Below are positions 18,294 through 28,233 of a DNA stretch of 64,000 nt, one piece after another. The notes under the pieces are model-generated. The model was not told the origin of the DNA. It saw nothing but the letters and a program-made list of their open reading frames with translations, and ran no database searches. The stretch's first letter is position 1. Every line of letters begins with the position of its first letter. Position numbers and translations under genes: made by a program. This stretch comes from Haematospirillum sp. H1815 (GTDB lineage: Bacteria > Pseudomonadota > Alphaproteobacteria > Rhodospirillales > Rhodospirillaceae): positions 41,373 to 105,372 of the forward strand of contig NZ_JAAVTA010000009.1 of the NCBI RefSeq assembly GCF_012102705.1, given 5' to 3'.

Positions 18294-19322
18294 TCAGCTT
18301 CCTGCCAGTGCGGGGATTCCGCCGGATGTGGAATGCTGGAAGTGCAGTGCCTCACCGGGGAAGACCAGCGGATAAGCTGCATGCGCGGCTTGCGCGGCCT
18401 CGGCAAATCCGGTCAGGATCAGCTTCAGCTTGTGCGGATAACTGCAGACGTCGCCGACGGCGAAAATCCCCTCGATATTTGTTGCTGCTGTGGTCGGATC
18501 AATACGAACTGTATTGCGGTCCATGCCCAAGCCCCACTGAGCAATCGGGCCCAGCTCGGTTGCTAGGCCAAAGAACGGCAGCAACGCATCGGCTTCTAGG
18601 CTTCGGGTCTGTCCATCCATATCAACAACATCAACACGGTTGAGAACGCCGTTCTCTCCATGCAGGGCAGATAGTTGGCAGGGTACAACCAGATCAATGG
18701 CTCCGGTCTCTGCCAAAGCTTGCAGTCTGGCGGCGCTTTCCGGGGCGCAGCGGAATTTGGGCCGTCTGTGGACAACGTGGACGCGGGCGGCAATCTCTGA
18801 CAGCGAGATAGCCCAGTCCACGGCAGAATCTCCTCCGCCGGCGATAACCACGCGCTTGTTCCGGAAGTGTTCCCGTTTAGCTACAAAGTAGAAAACGGAA
18901 TGCCCCTCGTACTGCTCAATCCCTTCCAGGGGCGGACGATTGGGGCCAAAGGCCCCGGCACCGGCGGCTATAATCACCACGGCAGCACTGATCCGTGTCC
19001 CTTTGCTTGTGGTCGCCAGCCAGCGCCCGTTTTCCCCACGGGTCAGGCCGGTGACCTGTTGCCCCAGATGAAAGACAGGATTGAAGGGCGCGGCCTGCTG
19101 TTGCAGGTGATCAACAAGATCCCCGGCCATGACAGACGGGAAACCCGGGATGTCATAGATAGGCTTTTCCGGGTACAGCGCAGTGCACTGCCCGCCCACG
19201 GTATCCAGAACGTCCACAACATGACAGCGAATGCGGACCATACCGCACTGGAAGACGGTGAACAGACCAACAGGTCCGGCTCCTACGATCAGGGCATCTG
19301 TATGGTGTATGGTTTCGGTCAT
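18294..19322 (-). CDS. Ferredoxin--NADP(+) reductase, thioredoxin-reductase-like type
   Basis: A 342-residue FAD/NADPH oxidoreductase. FAD binding is shown by ALIVGAGPVGL near the N-terminus and by GIFAVGDVCSYP near the C-terminus; NADPH binding by VVIAGGGDSAVDW with a following HRR. The redox-active CxxC of thioredoxin reductase is absent at the expected place after GGGDSA, which marks the TrxR-like ferredoxin-NADP reductases. It likely passes electrons between NADPH and ferredoxin or flavodoxin. ATG 19322 is preferred over a TTG two codons upstream. Confidence 0.9.
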   Translation of the reverse strand: MTETIHHTDALIVGAGPVGLFTVFQCGMVRIRCHVVDVLDTVGGQCTALYPEKPIYDIPGFPSVMAGDLVDHLQQQAAPFNPVFHLGQQVTGLTRGENGRWLATTSKGTRISAAVVIIAAGAGAFGPNRPPLEGIEQYEGHSVFYFVAKREHFRNKRVVIAGGGDSAVDWAISLSEIAARVHVVHRRPKFRCAPESAARLQALAETGAIDLVVPCQLSALHGENGVLNRVDVVDMDGQTRSLEADALLPFFGLATELGPIAQWGLGMDRNTVRIDPTTAATNIEGIFAVGDVCSYPHKLKLILTGFAEAAQAAHAAYPLVFPGEALHFQHSTSGGIPALAGS

Positions 19323-19389
19323 GAACAAGCCTGTCCTGGTGACATGCGGGAAAACGGGGGCGACAGAGTGAACTGTTCGTGCCCGGCAA

Positions 19390-22300
19390 TCAAGTTGTTT
19401 GGTTCATTGCCGGGTCGGCTGGCAGGGCTGCATCCAGAAGATCGCAGGGCAGGGGCATAAGCCATGGGCCCTCTGTCCACAACAGCGCGCACTGTATGTC
19501 ACGCTCTGGCCAGATCCTGCGCAGGACAGCCCGGTAGGCAGCCATCTGGAACAGATAGGCCTCCGGTACGTCATGAACATGCTGTGGCGGATGGTGGCCG
19601 GATTTGAAATCTACCGCTGTCACAGCATCGTTCTCGACCAGGAGGCGGTCAATTACCCCGGATATGCTGGTTTTCCCGATGACACCCGAAACAGGAACCT
19701 CGGCTAGGGACCCCGGGCCAAAGAGGGGGATAAACGAGGGTGTGTTCAGGACGGTCATGACCTGTTGCAGGATAATATCCTGCTCAGCCGGATCCAGGCC
19801 CCAGACCGGACGGGACAGGAAGGTTCTGGCCGCGTGTTCCCTGACAGCCTGTTCCCGTTCCGGCAGGTATTGCAGGAGGGTATGGATGATCTTGCCCCGC
19901 TGTCGACGGTTTTCGTCTTGTGGTCCATGCATCAGGGGAGAGGTGGCCGGTGGATCGGTAACCGGTGGCCGGGATGGCATCAGGGGGCGTGAGGGAACCG
20001 GCTCTGCAGCAGGCAGGATGCGCAGCAGGGACGGAACTTTGGAAACCGTGGCCGGGGCTTCGGCCCTGTGTTCCCGTGTTCGTGGGGGAACAACCTGTGG
20101 GCAGGACAACCGCAGCACGGTTGGTGTCTCAAGGGTTCCATCCGCTTCCAGGAACAGGTCCCGGACTGTTTCGGCCAGCGGTGCCAAGGCACCCTGTATC
20201 AGGTTGTACCAACTGTCTTCGGGGGATTCGCGTCGGGTGTCCCAGCCGCAGATGTAAAGCCTGTCCTCAGCCCGTGTCATGGCCACGTAAAGCAGGCGAC
20301 GGTATTCCCGGGCGGCAGCTGTTCGTTCCGTTGTAACCAGGGCCTCGGTCACAGGTTCGCGGAAGGCTGCGGATGGTGGCCAGAACATGGCAGGGTGTTC
20401 GTCGTTGCTTGACTCGTCCCACAGAAGAGCCGGTACCCGGGTCGGTACTTGACGGGTATCCGGCAGAAAAACAACGGGGGCCTGTAAGCCTTTGGAGCCG
20501 TGTACGGTCATAATACGTACCGCACCCGGGCCATTGCTGTCATTTTCCTCCAGGTCGCGGCGGATATCCTGGGAACCGGTTTCCAGCCAGTGCAGGAAGG
20601 CTTGCAGATTAGGAGGGTGGCCGCGGTCATAGGTCAGGGCAAGGTTCAGGAATTCGTCGATCGGGTCGGCGGCATCGGGTCCCAACCGCGCCAAAAGTCT
20701 GCTGCGACCGCCCAAAGGTCCCACAATGTGGCTGAACAGTTCGAAAGGCGGCAGAAAGTCCGCTTTCTCCATCAATCCACGCAGGGTTGCCCAGGCCGAG
20801 GCAAAGGCCGGATCCCGGTCACGGTGTTCGCGCAGGGATCGCCACAGGCTGACACCGCGTTGGCGCCCGTGGGAAACCGTGAACAACTGCTCTTCTGTCA
20901 GGCCCAGAATGGGGCCTTTCAGTACACAGGCCAGGGTCAGGTCATCTTCGGGCAACAGCAGGCTGTATCCCAGTGCAATCAGGTCCATGACCGCCATCTG
21001 TTCGGTCAGGACCATTCGGTCGACGCCCGCCACCGGGACATCCAGATCTTTCAGGCAACGGACCAGATCATCAACAAAGCCGCTGCGCCGCCGCACCAGA
21101 ACCAGGATATCACCGGGGCGAACCGATCGTCCCTGGCTCTCCAGTCTGTCGCTGCCGTTGGTCATACGCTGGATACGCCGTGCCAGCAACCGGGCCAACC
21201 GGGATGGTGCGCTCTCGCCCCGGATGCGTTCGACGGGCGGTTTCCATGGGGGAGGTTCTTCCAGGGCTGTTGCAGGGACAGGTGGCCAAAGCTCCACCAA
21301 TCCTCCCTGTCCGGTCCGGAACGGATGGTGGCTGACTGGTTCCCCGGCTGCAGCAACACCATCGACCGCATGGCCTTGCCGGAAGACAGCATCAACAGCC
21401 TGAAGAATGGCTGCTGTGGACCGGAAGGAAACATCCAGGGTTATATCCTCGAACGGATAACCGGATTGCGGGACCATGTGGGCAAAAAGGGCGCGGCTGC
21501 GGTCGAACTCATCCGGGTCCGCCCCTTGGAAAGAGTAGATGGACTGCTTGCGGTCCCCCACCGCGAAAAGGGTGCGGGTCCCCTGTGGGCGGTTCCGCCC
21601 ATGTCCGTCGAAGAAGTCAGATACCAGAGCCTTGATGACAGCCCATTGGTCCGGGTTGGTGTCTTGCGCTTCATCGATCAGGACATGGTCCAGGCCACCG
21701 TCAAGCTTGTAGAGAACCCAGGCGGCCGTATCGGTGTGCTGTAGAAGCCGGCGTGTCGTGAGAATCAGGTCATCAAAGTCCATCTTCCCCGCCCGCTCCT
21801 TGCGGATCTGGTACTCTGCCGTCATGGATCGGGCCAGTGTCAGCAAGGCCAGAGTCGCCCTGAACGTGACAGCGGCTTTCAGGCGGGTGTTGGTGCGGAC
21901 AATCCGCTCTGTTTCGGCATCCAGTGTTTCCAGGATGTCAGGGTTGTTCTCCCGCACGGCTTTTGAGGGGAAACGGGACCGTGACCGTGGTTCTCCATCC
22001 GCCGTCAGGAAGGCACGGCCATAGTCCGACCACGTTGCGCAACGTTCCGGGGTGTCGGCAGCAAGCCAGCCGGTTATCCGCTCTGCTGCCTCAAGGTCGG
22101 TCTTTCCCCCCTGTGCCAAGGCCATGGCAAGGTTCTTCAGCTGCGCAACAGATATGTAGTCATCCCGGGCGGCCTGCTCCAGGATACGGTCCGGCGTGTC
22201 GTTGATATCCAGGCCCAGGCGCTGGGCAAGACGGAAGGAAACGGGCTCCAGCCCCTGTACCAGAAGTCGCGACAGCCGCCCCCGGTGGGTTGCGATATCG

Positions 22301-22890
22301 GCCATCAGGGCATTGAACGCATCTTCATGAACATGGCTGGTCACAAGAGCCAAGGCAGAGTGAAGGTCCGATGTTTCGTCTTGTCGGGCTGCCAGAAGAA
22401 TGTGTTCCCGGGCTTCAAGCATCAGTGTGGCGGCATCACGGTCTTCCATGACGGCAAAGTGGGGTGCGATCCCTGCCTCCAGGGGGAAGCGCCGCAGAAG
22501 CGCCTGGCAGAAGGCATGGATCGTCTGGATTTTCATGCCTCCCGGCACATCCAGCATCCGGGCAAACAGGCGCCGCGCCGTGTCGCAGGTTTTCTGATCC
22601 GGCGCATTTCCTAGAAGGGCTGTCAGGGCGTGTTCGAGATGCTCGTCTGTTGCAATGGCCCATTCAGAAAGGGTTCGGGCCAGACGTGTGGACATTTCCG
22701 CAGCGGCGGCCCGGGTGAAGGTCAGGCACAGAATACGCTCCGGTGCACTGCCCGACAGCATCAGGTTCAGGACCCGGTCTGTCAGCACCTTTGTCTTTCC
22801 GGTTCCGGCGTTTGCCCCTACCCATGCCGAGACAGCCGGGTTGGCTGCTTTTTTCTGTGCCTCGCCGGCACGGACCCCCATGGTTTTCAT
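19390..22890 (-). CDS. addA: Double-strand break repair helicase AddA
   Basis: A 1166-residue UvrD-like helicase-nuclease, the large subunit of AddAB, which resects DNA ends for RecA loading. From this start the Walker A motif GANAGTGKT is at residues 25-33. Helicase motif II reads LIDEAQDTNPDQW, motif III AVGDRKQSIYSFQGADP, and motif VI is in YVAMTRAEDRLYI. The C-terminal nuclease domain has SGVIDRLLVE and VDFKSG, the D-(D/E)xK elements, followed by QMAAYRAVL. ATG 22890 overlaps the addB stop (ATGA), showing translational coupling. The frame stays open about 80 codons upstream inside addB, which I do not count as coding. Confidence 0.96.
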   Translation of the reverse strand: MKTMGVRAGEAQKKAANPAVSAWVGANAGTGKTKVLTDRVLNLMLSGSAPERILCLTFTRAAAAEMSTRLARTLSEWAIATDEHLEHALTALLGNAPDQKTCDTARRLFARMLDVPGGMKIQTIHAFCQALLRRFPLEAGIAPHFAVMEDRDAATLMLEAREHILLAARQDETSDLHSALALVTSHVHEDAFNALMADIATHRGRLSRLLVQGLEPVSFRLAQRLGLDINDTPDRILEQAARDDYISVAQLKNLAMALAQGGKTDLEAAERITGWLAADTPERCATWSDYGRAFLTADGEPRSRSRFPSKAVRENNPDILETLDAETERIVRTNTRLKAAVTFRATLALLTLARSMTAEYQIRKERAGKMDFDDLILTTRRLLQHTDTAAWVLYKLDGGLDHVLIDEAQDTNPDQWAVIKALVSDFFDGHGRNRPQGTRTLFAVGDRKQSIYSFQGADPDEFDRSRALFAHMVPQSGYPFEDITLDVSFRSTAAILQAVDAVFRQGHAVDGVAAAGEPVSHHPFRTGQGGLVELWPPVPATALEEPPPWKPPVERIRGESAPSRLARLLARRIQRMTNGSDRLESQGRSVRPGDILVLVRRRSGFVDDLVRCLKDLDVPVAGVDRMVLTEQMAVMDLIALGYSLLLPEDDLTLACVLKGPILGLTEEQLFTVSHGRQRGVSLWRSLREHRDRDPAFASAWATLRGLMEKADFLPPFELFSHIVGPLGGRSRLLARLGPDAADPIDEFLNLALTYDRGHPPNLQAFLHWLETGSQDIRRDLEENDSNGPGAVRIMTVHGSKGLQAPVVFLPDTRQVPTRVPALLWDESSNDEHPAMFWPPSAAFREPVTEALVTTERTAAAREYRRLLYVAMTRAEDRLYICGWDTRRESPEDSWYNLIQGALAPLAETVRDLFLEADGTLETPTVLRLSCPQVVPPRTREHRAEAPATVSKVPSLLRILPAAEPVPSRPLMPSRPPVTDPPATSPLMHGPQDENRRQRGKIIHTLLQYLPEREQAVREHAARTFLSRPVWGLDPAEQDIILQQVMTVLNTPSFIPLFGPGSLAEVPVSGVIGKTSISGVIDRLLVENDAVTAVDFKSGHHPPQHVHDVPEAYLFQMAAYRAVLRRIWPERDIQCALLWTEGPWLMPLPCDLLDAALPADPAMNQTT

Positions 22891-25880
22891 GCCCCATCTC
22901 CATCGGCATCGCCGGCAGCAGCCCACTCCCTGACCCGAGCCAGGTGCAGCCAGTCTGACCAGGCCGGCGCTTTTCCGGGGTGGGGGCGTGCCTCGTAGGG
23001 CGTATCGGGTTGGGAGAAGGCGTCGATCAACCCTCTCAACCCTTCCAGAGCTTGTTTGGCCAGGGTATCCGGTGACAGCCCATGGCCACAGGCGTTTCGT
23101 TCTTCTCCTCCGTTGGCAGATCCCTTCAGGTGCCAATACAAGAGGGATGTGATCGTCCGTCCGGCAGGAATGCCGGGGAAACCGCCGTGATGTGCAATCA
23201 AGGCCTCCAGTGGCAGTTGGGGTGAGAAACCGGCTGCCACTTCACGGGCAGAGGGCGGGGCCCCGGTCTTGTAGTCCACGATGACCAGGCTGCCATCCTC
23301 CAACAGGTCAATCCGGTCAGCCTTGGCGGTCAGAACGAAGTCGCCCAGATCCAGGCTTCCGGATATCTCCACGAATGTTTCCCGTATCATATTCCGCCGC
23401 CCTTGCTCCTGGATGGCAAACCAGCGGGCCAGCCGCTCAAACCGGGGCCACCAGAAGGCCTGGACGGATGGCCGGGCGATGGTATCGGCAAATACCTTCT
23501 GCCCACTGGCCAGCAGTTCGGCTTCCGGATCAGCAGGCAGCATGTGCGGGAACCGTCGTATGAAATCTTCCAGTGCCCTGTGCACCAAAGTTCCGTAGTC
23601 AGCCGGGCCAGGTTGGGCATCCAGAGGATCAAGGGGGCGCAGCCCCAGAATATGGCTGGCATAGATGGCATAGGGATCGCGCATCCATGTTTCGATCCGG
23701 GTTGCGGACAGGGCACGTGGCCTTGATTCGACCGGAGGGCGGGGGGCCGGGCGTCGTACAGGTATCATCTGTTCAGGGCGGTCAAACAGTTCGGCCCATT
23801 TCAGCCATGGATGCTCCGGTTCCGGAAGGGCAAGGCCGATAGCGGACAGGACCGTTTCAAGACGCAAGAGCCAGCGTGAAGGAACAGTTGGTGTGCCTTC
23901 TACCTTCAGCGAGCGGGTCAGGACGACATGGGGGGAGCCAAGCACCGTTACCAGGTCATGCGCGGTATGCCCGACCTTTTGCTCCGGCAGGGGAAGTCCG
24001 AACGCTGTCCGCATCGGGCGGCTCATCCATGGATCGGCACCGGGACGGGGGGGCCAGACCTCTTCATTCAGGCTTCCCACAATCATGATGTCCGCCTGAT
24101 GCAGGCGGGCTTCCATGGGGCCAAGAATATCCAGGCGGGGGTGACTGCCAAAACGGGTGCGTACGGTACGGCCGCGCATCAGGGCATCCAGCAGGCCAGG
24201 ATAGGCCTGCGGACGGATCTGCCCCAGCACAGCAGCGTGCTCTGCCAGATCAGCGGCAAAGGATGCGGCGGCCATACCGGCATCGGCATCCCACAGCCAC
24301 AGGGGGCCGGGTCTGTCCGGTGTTGTGGCCAGGGCTTCGGCCATCCGCATGTGCGATTCCAGCAGGATATGCAGTGGTACATCCTGTTCGGCCATCAGGG
24401 CGATAAAATCCGCACAGCAGCGCTCCAGTGCATCCAGGAGAGCAGACAGGCTTTCATCCATGGCCCCGGATGCCAGAGCCGCAGCCCGCAGGCCCGCAAT
24501 CCCCGGGGCCGGCCGGACACCGCGCAGAACGCCCAGCTCCAGACGCCTGACGCTATCCCGGAACACGGCGGCATCCAGTCCGGCACTACACAGCGGGTGC
24601 TTCAGAAGGGCGAGCAGAGGGACAGGGGCAAAGCGCTGGGCGACCATGTCGGCCCCCAGACGGAGGAACGCTCCCGGGGGGGTGACGGCCAAGGGGCGAC
24701 CGGCTGAGTCATCAACCGTAATGCCCCAGCGGGTTAGATCTGCTGCTACCCGTCGGGCAAGGTCCCTGTCCGGTGTCACCAAGGCACAGGTACGCTCCGG
24801 TATCGACAGGGTATGGCGCATCAACAGGGCAATTGCAAAAGCCTCTTCCCGCGGGGAAGGGCAGTCAAGGCGGGTTATGCCTTGTACGGTCTCTTCTGCG
24901 AGGGGTTTGATATGCCGCCACGTGTGGGTTGTCGAGGCCGGGCGCATCACTTCGCTGCACAGGCGTTCCCGGTCGGGGTGTGCCGTGCGTATGCTCTCTA
25001 CGCAGGGCCAGTCATGCACAGCATCACGGGTTTTCCCAAGCCGGTCCAGCAGGCGCTTGAGCGCATGTTGGGGATGGCTTTCGTCGATGGCTTCCCAGCT
25101 GTCTGCATCCAGGTTGCGGTCCAGTCCGGGGAGAACAACGCGTCCCTGTGGCAGCGTCGTTATGGTGGCAAGGAGGCTGGCCACGGCCGGTATGGATCCG
25201 GTAATGCCTGCAGCAAGGATCGGACCGGACGGTGGCGTTGTCTGCCAGGCGCGGGCGCGGGCCAACAAAAGGCGGTTCCGGTGTTCCGCAGGGTCCAGGC
25301 AGCCCATGCTCTCCAGGATGACGGGCCAATGCCGTGTCAGAATGCTCAGGAAATCGAGCGTAATTTGCCAGTGTCGGGCATAGTCTTCCGGCACCAGTTT
25401 TTCCAGGGCATCAAAGCCCAGTCCCTCGGTCTGGACCTGGTCAAGGAGTTGCGCCAGTTCGGATGCCAACAGGGCAGCCCGGTCCGGGGTGCAAGCCTGG
25501 CCGGTTGCCGGTGCCGCCAGGATCAAACGGGTCAGCAGCAGCTGGCGATGCAGGGGAGAAATGGGGGGGCGAATGTCCATTGTGCTGTCATCTGTTGCAG
25601 ACGTATCGGACAGCAGGGGCAACAGTGTGATCTCATCCGGGTCGGCAACCGGCAGCAGGCGGGGGAGGAGAAGGGCCTTGCCGTTCGACTGGCGCAGAAA
25701 GGCCTCGCGCAGGGTTCGCACAGCCCTGCGTGTGGGAAGCAGAAGGGTGTAGGCAGCCAGCTGCATGGGGTCGCTGCCCGTTTCCTCCAGCAACCCGCGA
25801 GCCAGGGTATCTGCGAACGGAAACCGTGCGGGGATATTGAGAAGGGATTCCCGCACGGTCACGCCAGTATTCTGGTGCAT
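22887..25880 (-). CDS. addB: Double-strand break repair protein AddB
   Basis: A 997-residue partner of AddA, with an inactivated helicase-like N-terminal part and a C-terminal RecB-type nuclease. The N-terminal YTLLLPTRRAVRTLREAFL corresponds to the AddB helicase-like motif region. The nuclease domain contains TAKADRIDLLEDGSLVIVDYKTG (D...DYK). Cysteines that form the AddB Fe-S cluster in Bacillus are not evident, as usual for the alphaproteobacterial branch. It begins 12 bases after murU and overlaps addA by 4 bases. The start is uncertain because no clear Shine-Dalgarno precedes ATG 25880. Confidence 0.94.
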   Translation of the reverse strand: MHQNTGVTVRESLLNIPARFPFADTLARGLLEETGSDPMQLAAYTLLLPTRRAVRTLREAFLRQSNGKALLLPRLLPVADPDEITLLPLLSDTSATDDSTMDIRPPISPLHRQLLLTRLILAAPATGQACTPDRAALLASELAQLLDQVQTEGLGFDALEKLVPEDYARHWQITLDFLSILTRHWPVILESMGCLDPAEHRNRLLLARARAWQTTPPSGPILAAGITGSIPAVASLLATITTLPQGRVVLPGLDRNLDADSWEAIDESHPQHALKRLLDRLGKTRDAVHDWPCVESIRTAHPDRERLCSEVMRPASTTHTWRHIKPLAEETVQGITRLDCPSPREEAFAIALLMRHTLSIPERTCALVTPDRDLARRVAADLTRWGITVDDSAGRPLAVTPPGAFLRLGADMVAQRFAPVPLLALLKHPLCSAGLDAAVFRDSVRRLELGVLRGVRPAPGIAGLRAAALASGAMDESLSALLDALERCCADFIALMAEQDVPLHILLESHMRMAEALATTPDRPGPLWLWDADAGMAAASFAADLAEHAAVLGQIRPQAYPGLLDALMRGRTVRTRFGSHPRLDILGPMEARLHQADIMIVGSLNEEVWPPRPGADPWMSRPMRTAFGLPLPEQKVGHTAHDLVTVLGSPHVVLTRSLKVEGTPTVPSRWLLRLETVLSAIGLALPEPEHPWLKWAELFDRPEQMIPVRRPAPRPPVESRPRALSATRIETWMRDPYAIYASHILGLRPLDPLDAQPGPADYGTLVHRALEDFIRRFPHMLPADPEAELLASGQKVFADTIARPSVQAFWWPRFERLARWFAIQEQGRRNMIRETFVEISGSLDLGDFVLTAKADRIDLLEDGSLVIVDYKTGAPPSAREVAAGFSPQLPLEALIAHHGGFPGIPAGRTITSLLYWHLKGSANGGEERNACGHGLSPDTLAKQALEGLRGLIDAFSQPDTPYEARPHPGKAPAWSDWLHLARVREWAAAGDADGDGA

Positions 25881-25892
25881 GGGAGGCAGCAG

Positions 25893-26663
25893 TCAGCGCA
25901 CGACCGCTGCGGCATTATCCGTCGTTGCCGTTGCGGGGTGTTCCAGGTGTTGCAGGATCTGTTCCGTTCTTCCAATGGCTTCGGGCGTTCCGACGTGGAA
26001 CCAGGGGCCATCATGAACAAGACCGTGCAGGCGGTTTGTTGCCAGTAGCTTGTCAAACACCATGTTCAGCGAGAACGGGCCGGATGGCGTATCCATGAAA
26101 GCGGCGGGGCCGATCATCATGATGCCGGTATAGACCAGTGGTGCTTCGGTTTCATGGTCCTGAATACGGTGCAGGACACCATGTTCGTTGCGAAAGAAAT
26201 CACCTCGCCCTTCGTATCCGATGGCCTGGGGTTTGTTTTGCAGCAGAAGCAGGGCATCCATCCGGGCCGGATCCCAGTACCGGGCCAGACGGGGCAGCGT
26301 CGCCTCGCTTCCATTCAGCCAGACAATGTCGGCATTCAGGATCAGGAACGGTGCATTTCCCAAGAGGGGGAGGGCATTGCGTACCCCACCACCACTGTCC
26401 AGAAGCTGATTGCTTTCGTCAGACAGAAAGATGTTCGGTGCCCCCGTTCGTGTGGCCAGGTGTGCCCTCATCTGATCCGGATGGTGATGGATGTTGACAA
26501 CAGCTCCGGCAACACCAGCATCTGCCAAGTGATCCAGTGTGCGGTCCAGCATCGTTTTGCCCAGAACACGGATCAATGGCTTCGGGGTATGATTGGTCAG
26601 GGGACGCATCCGTGTGCCCGTACCGGCTGCCAGAACCATAGCCATGCGGGGAAGAATGCTCAT
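25893..26663 (-). CDS. murU: N-acetylmuramate alpha-1-phosphate uridylyltransferase-like
   Basis: A 256-residue nucleotidyltransferase. The N-terminal MVLAAGTGTRMRPLTNHTPKPLI is the sugar-1-phosphate nucleotidyltransferase signature, followed by the NADIVW metal/nucleotide site and VGTPEAIG. Paired with an AmgK-type kinase immediately upstream, it fits MurU of the anabolic peptidoglycan-recycling route, making UDP-MurNAc and bypassing MurA. Its ATG overlaps the amgK stop (ATGA). Confidence 0.88.
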   Translation of the reverse strand: MSILPRMAMVLAAGTGTRMRPLTNHTPKPLIRVLGKTMLDRTLDHLADAGVAGAVVNIHHHPDQMRAHLATRTGAPNIFLSDESNQLLDSGGGVRNALPLLGNAPFLILNADIVWLNGSEATLPRLARYWDPARMDALLLLQNKPQAIGYEGRGDFFRNEHGVLHRIQDHETEAPLVYTGIMMIGPAAFMDTPSGPFSLNMVFDKLLATNRLHGLVHDGPWFHVGTPEAIGRTEQILQHLEHPATATTDNAAAVVR

Positions 26664-27685
26664 GCCGGTATCCTTTGCCTTGTCTCATGGGGAACATGGC
26701 AATTCAGCCATGCGTTCAGGGGGCCAAGCAGCGGGTTCTGGCAGGCTTGTTCCATCAAGCGCCAGACCCGTGGCAGATGTGGCAGGTAGACAGGCTTTCC
26801 GTCCCGTTTCCACAGCCGGACAAACAGCCCGATCACCTTTGCATGGCGCTGGGCGGCCATGACAGACCACGATGCCTGGAAAGCTTCCCGGTCCAGCCCG
26901 GGATTGCAGTCCAGATAGTAGTCCTGCATGGTCTGAACCAGACCCGGGTCGATATCGCGCCGGGCATCTTCCATCAAGCTCATCAGGTCGTAGGTCAGGG
27001 GGCCACGCACGGCTCCCTGGAAGTCCAGAAGTCCGCACGCTTTCAGGCCCTGTCGGCCGGGGAGCAGCATCAGATTTTCGGCATGGTAGTCACGCAGGAC
27101 AATGCGTTCAGGTACGGCACGGGCTATGGAAAACAAGGTGCTCCACAGAGCATCATATTCGGCTCGTGCATCGTCTGGAACGGGGGTTGCACAATGCAGG
27201 CAGAACCAGTCGGGCAGATATCCAACCTCAGTCAACAGGAACGCATCATCGTAGGCGGGCAGGAAATCCGGTGCCGGTGCCTGGTGCAGAGCGGTTTGCA
27301 CATCCATTGCCAGGGAATACAAGTCGCTTTCCCGCGAGCCGGATCCCAGCAGACGGGCATAGAGATCATCACCGAAATCCTCCAGCAGCAGGAAGCCTTG
27401 CTCGGCATCTTCAGCCCGTATGGACGGGGTTGATAACCCCAGGCCAGCCAGGTGGCGCCCGATCCTGACAAACGGACGTACATCCTCCGTGGGGGGCGGG
27501 GCGTCCATCAACACACACGTTTCCCCGGTTCCTGTGTCCCGAAGGCGATAGTACGTTCTGAACGAGGCATCCCCGGCCAGAAGGGAGCATGTGGCATTCC
27601 CCCATCCATGGGCCTTGCGGAATGCATGCATGGCTGTAAGGCGGTTCGGATCGGGACGGCGGGGGATAAGAACCTGATGTGTCAT
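26660..27685 (-). CDS. amgK: N-acetylmuramate/N-acetylglucosamine kinase-like phosphotransferase
   Basis: A 341-residue protein of the aminoglycoside phosphotransferase/choline kinase superfamily. The catalytic loop is LRDYHAENLML (Asp and Asn) and the metal-binding DFQ is in CGLLDFQGAVRGP. AmgK phosphorylates MurNAc or GlcNAc at C1 for MurU, which is encoded next. ATG 27685 overlaps the tsaE stop (ATGA); the frame is open 45 codons further upstream but that part lies inside tsaE. AmgK identity is inferred from the motif and gene pair. Confidence 0.88.
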   Translation of the reverse strand: MTHQVLIPRRPDPNRLTAMHAFRKAHGWGNATCSLLAGDASFRTYYRLRDTGTGETCVLMDAPPPTEDVRPFVRIGRHLAGLGLSTPSIRAEDAEQGFLLLEDFGDDLYARLLGSGSRESDLYSLAMDVQTALHQAPAPDFLPAYDDAFLLTEVGYLPDWFCLHCATPVPDDARAEYDALWSTLFSIARAVPERIVLRDYHAENLMLLPGRQGLKACGLLDFQGAVRGPLTYDLMSLMEDARRDIDPGLVQTMQDYYLDCNPGLDREAFQASWSVMAAQRHAKVIGLFVRLWKRDGKPVYLPHLPRVWRLMEQACQNPLLGPLNAWLNCHVPHETRQRIPA

Positions 27686-28155
27686 GTGCTCAACCCTGCC
27701 AGGCGAGGGGCCCACATCACCGGACCCGAGAAGTGTGCATGGCGCTGCCCACCATCGCCAATAGACAGGGCAAGGCGCAGCGCATGCCGTGGAAGCCAGT
27801 GGCCAAGCTTGTCGGGCCATTCGATCACACTGATTCCTCCCGCAAACGCATCTTCTATCCCCAGCTCCAGGGCATCATCGGCTTGCTCCAGCCGGTACAG
27901 GTCAAAGTGCCAATAGCTTGCCTGTGGGGCATTATAAACCTGAAGAAGGGTAAAGGTAGGGCTTGGAACGTCTTCATCCGGGGAGTCGAGGGCAGCCCGG
28001 ATCAGGGCCCGGCTGAGCGCTGTTTTCCCGGCCCCGAGATCGCCTTCCAGAGCCAGGACATCGCCGGGGCGGAGAATAGCGGCCAAGGCATGGCCCAGAC
28101 GTACGGTGGATGCCTCGTCGGACAGGGTCAGGGATGGGAGTACAGCATCAGTCAT
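27682..28155 (-). CDS. tsaE: tRNA threonylcarbamoyladenosine biosynthesis ATPase TsaE
   Basis: A 157-residue P-loop ATPase needed with TsaB and TsaD for t6A37 in ANN-decoding tRNAs. Walker A is EGDLGAGKTALSRALIRA, and SPTFTLLQVY, HFDLYRLE and ISVIEWPDKLG are the family's other blocks. Starts at 28155 or 28173 are both possible; the ribosome binding site is weak. The 3' end overlaps amgK. Another t6A gene, tsaB, lies near 39.4 kb. Confidence 0.93.
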   Translation of the reverse strand: MTDAVLPSLTLSDEASTVRLGHALAAILRPGDVLALEGDLGAGKTALSRALIRAALDSPDEDVPSPTFTLLQVYNAPQASYWHFDLYRLEQADDALELGIEDAFAGGISVIEWPDKLGHWLPRHALRLALSIGDGGQRHAHFSGPVMWAPRLAGLST

Positions 28156-28233
28156 CCCGGGGTTATACCCCATACAGTTGTCCTGCAACAGGGGGGAGAA
28201 TGCGGGCAGTACCAGCACAGGCTGTGTCCGGGG

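Noticed and set aside
20500..21744. A 414-codon open frame on the plus strand
   Set aside because: It lies entirely antisense to addA and its product shows no recognisable domain; long shadow frames are common at this GC content.
22891..23136. An 82-residue N-terminal extension of AddA
   Set aside because: It is inside addB, is Arg-rich and unlike AddA; ATG 22890 overlaps the addB stop as in a coupled pair.
24325..26048. Two long open frames on the plus strand (24325-25383 and 24813-26048)
   Set aside because: Both are antisense to addB and murU and have Arg/Ser- or Gln-rich shadow-like translations.
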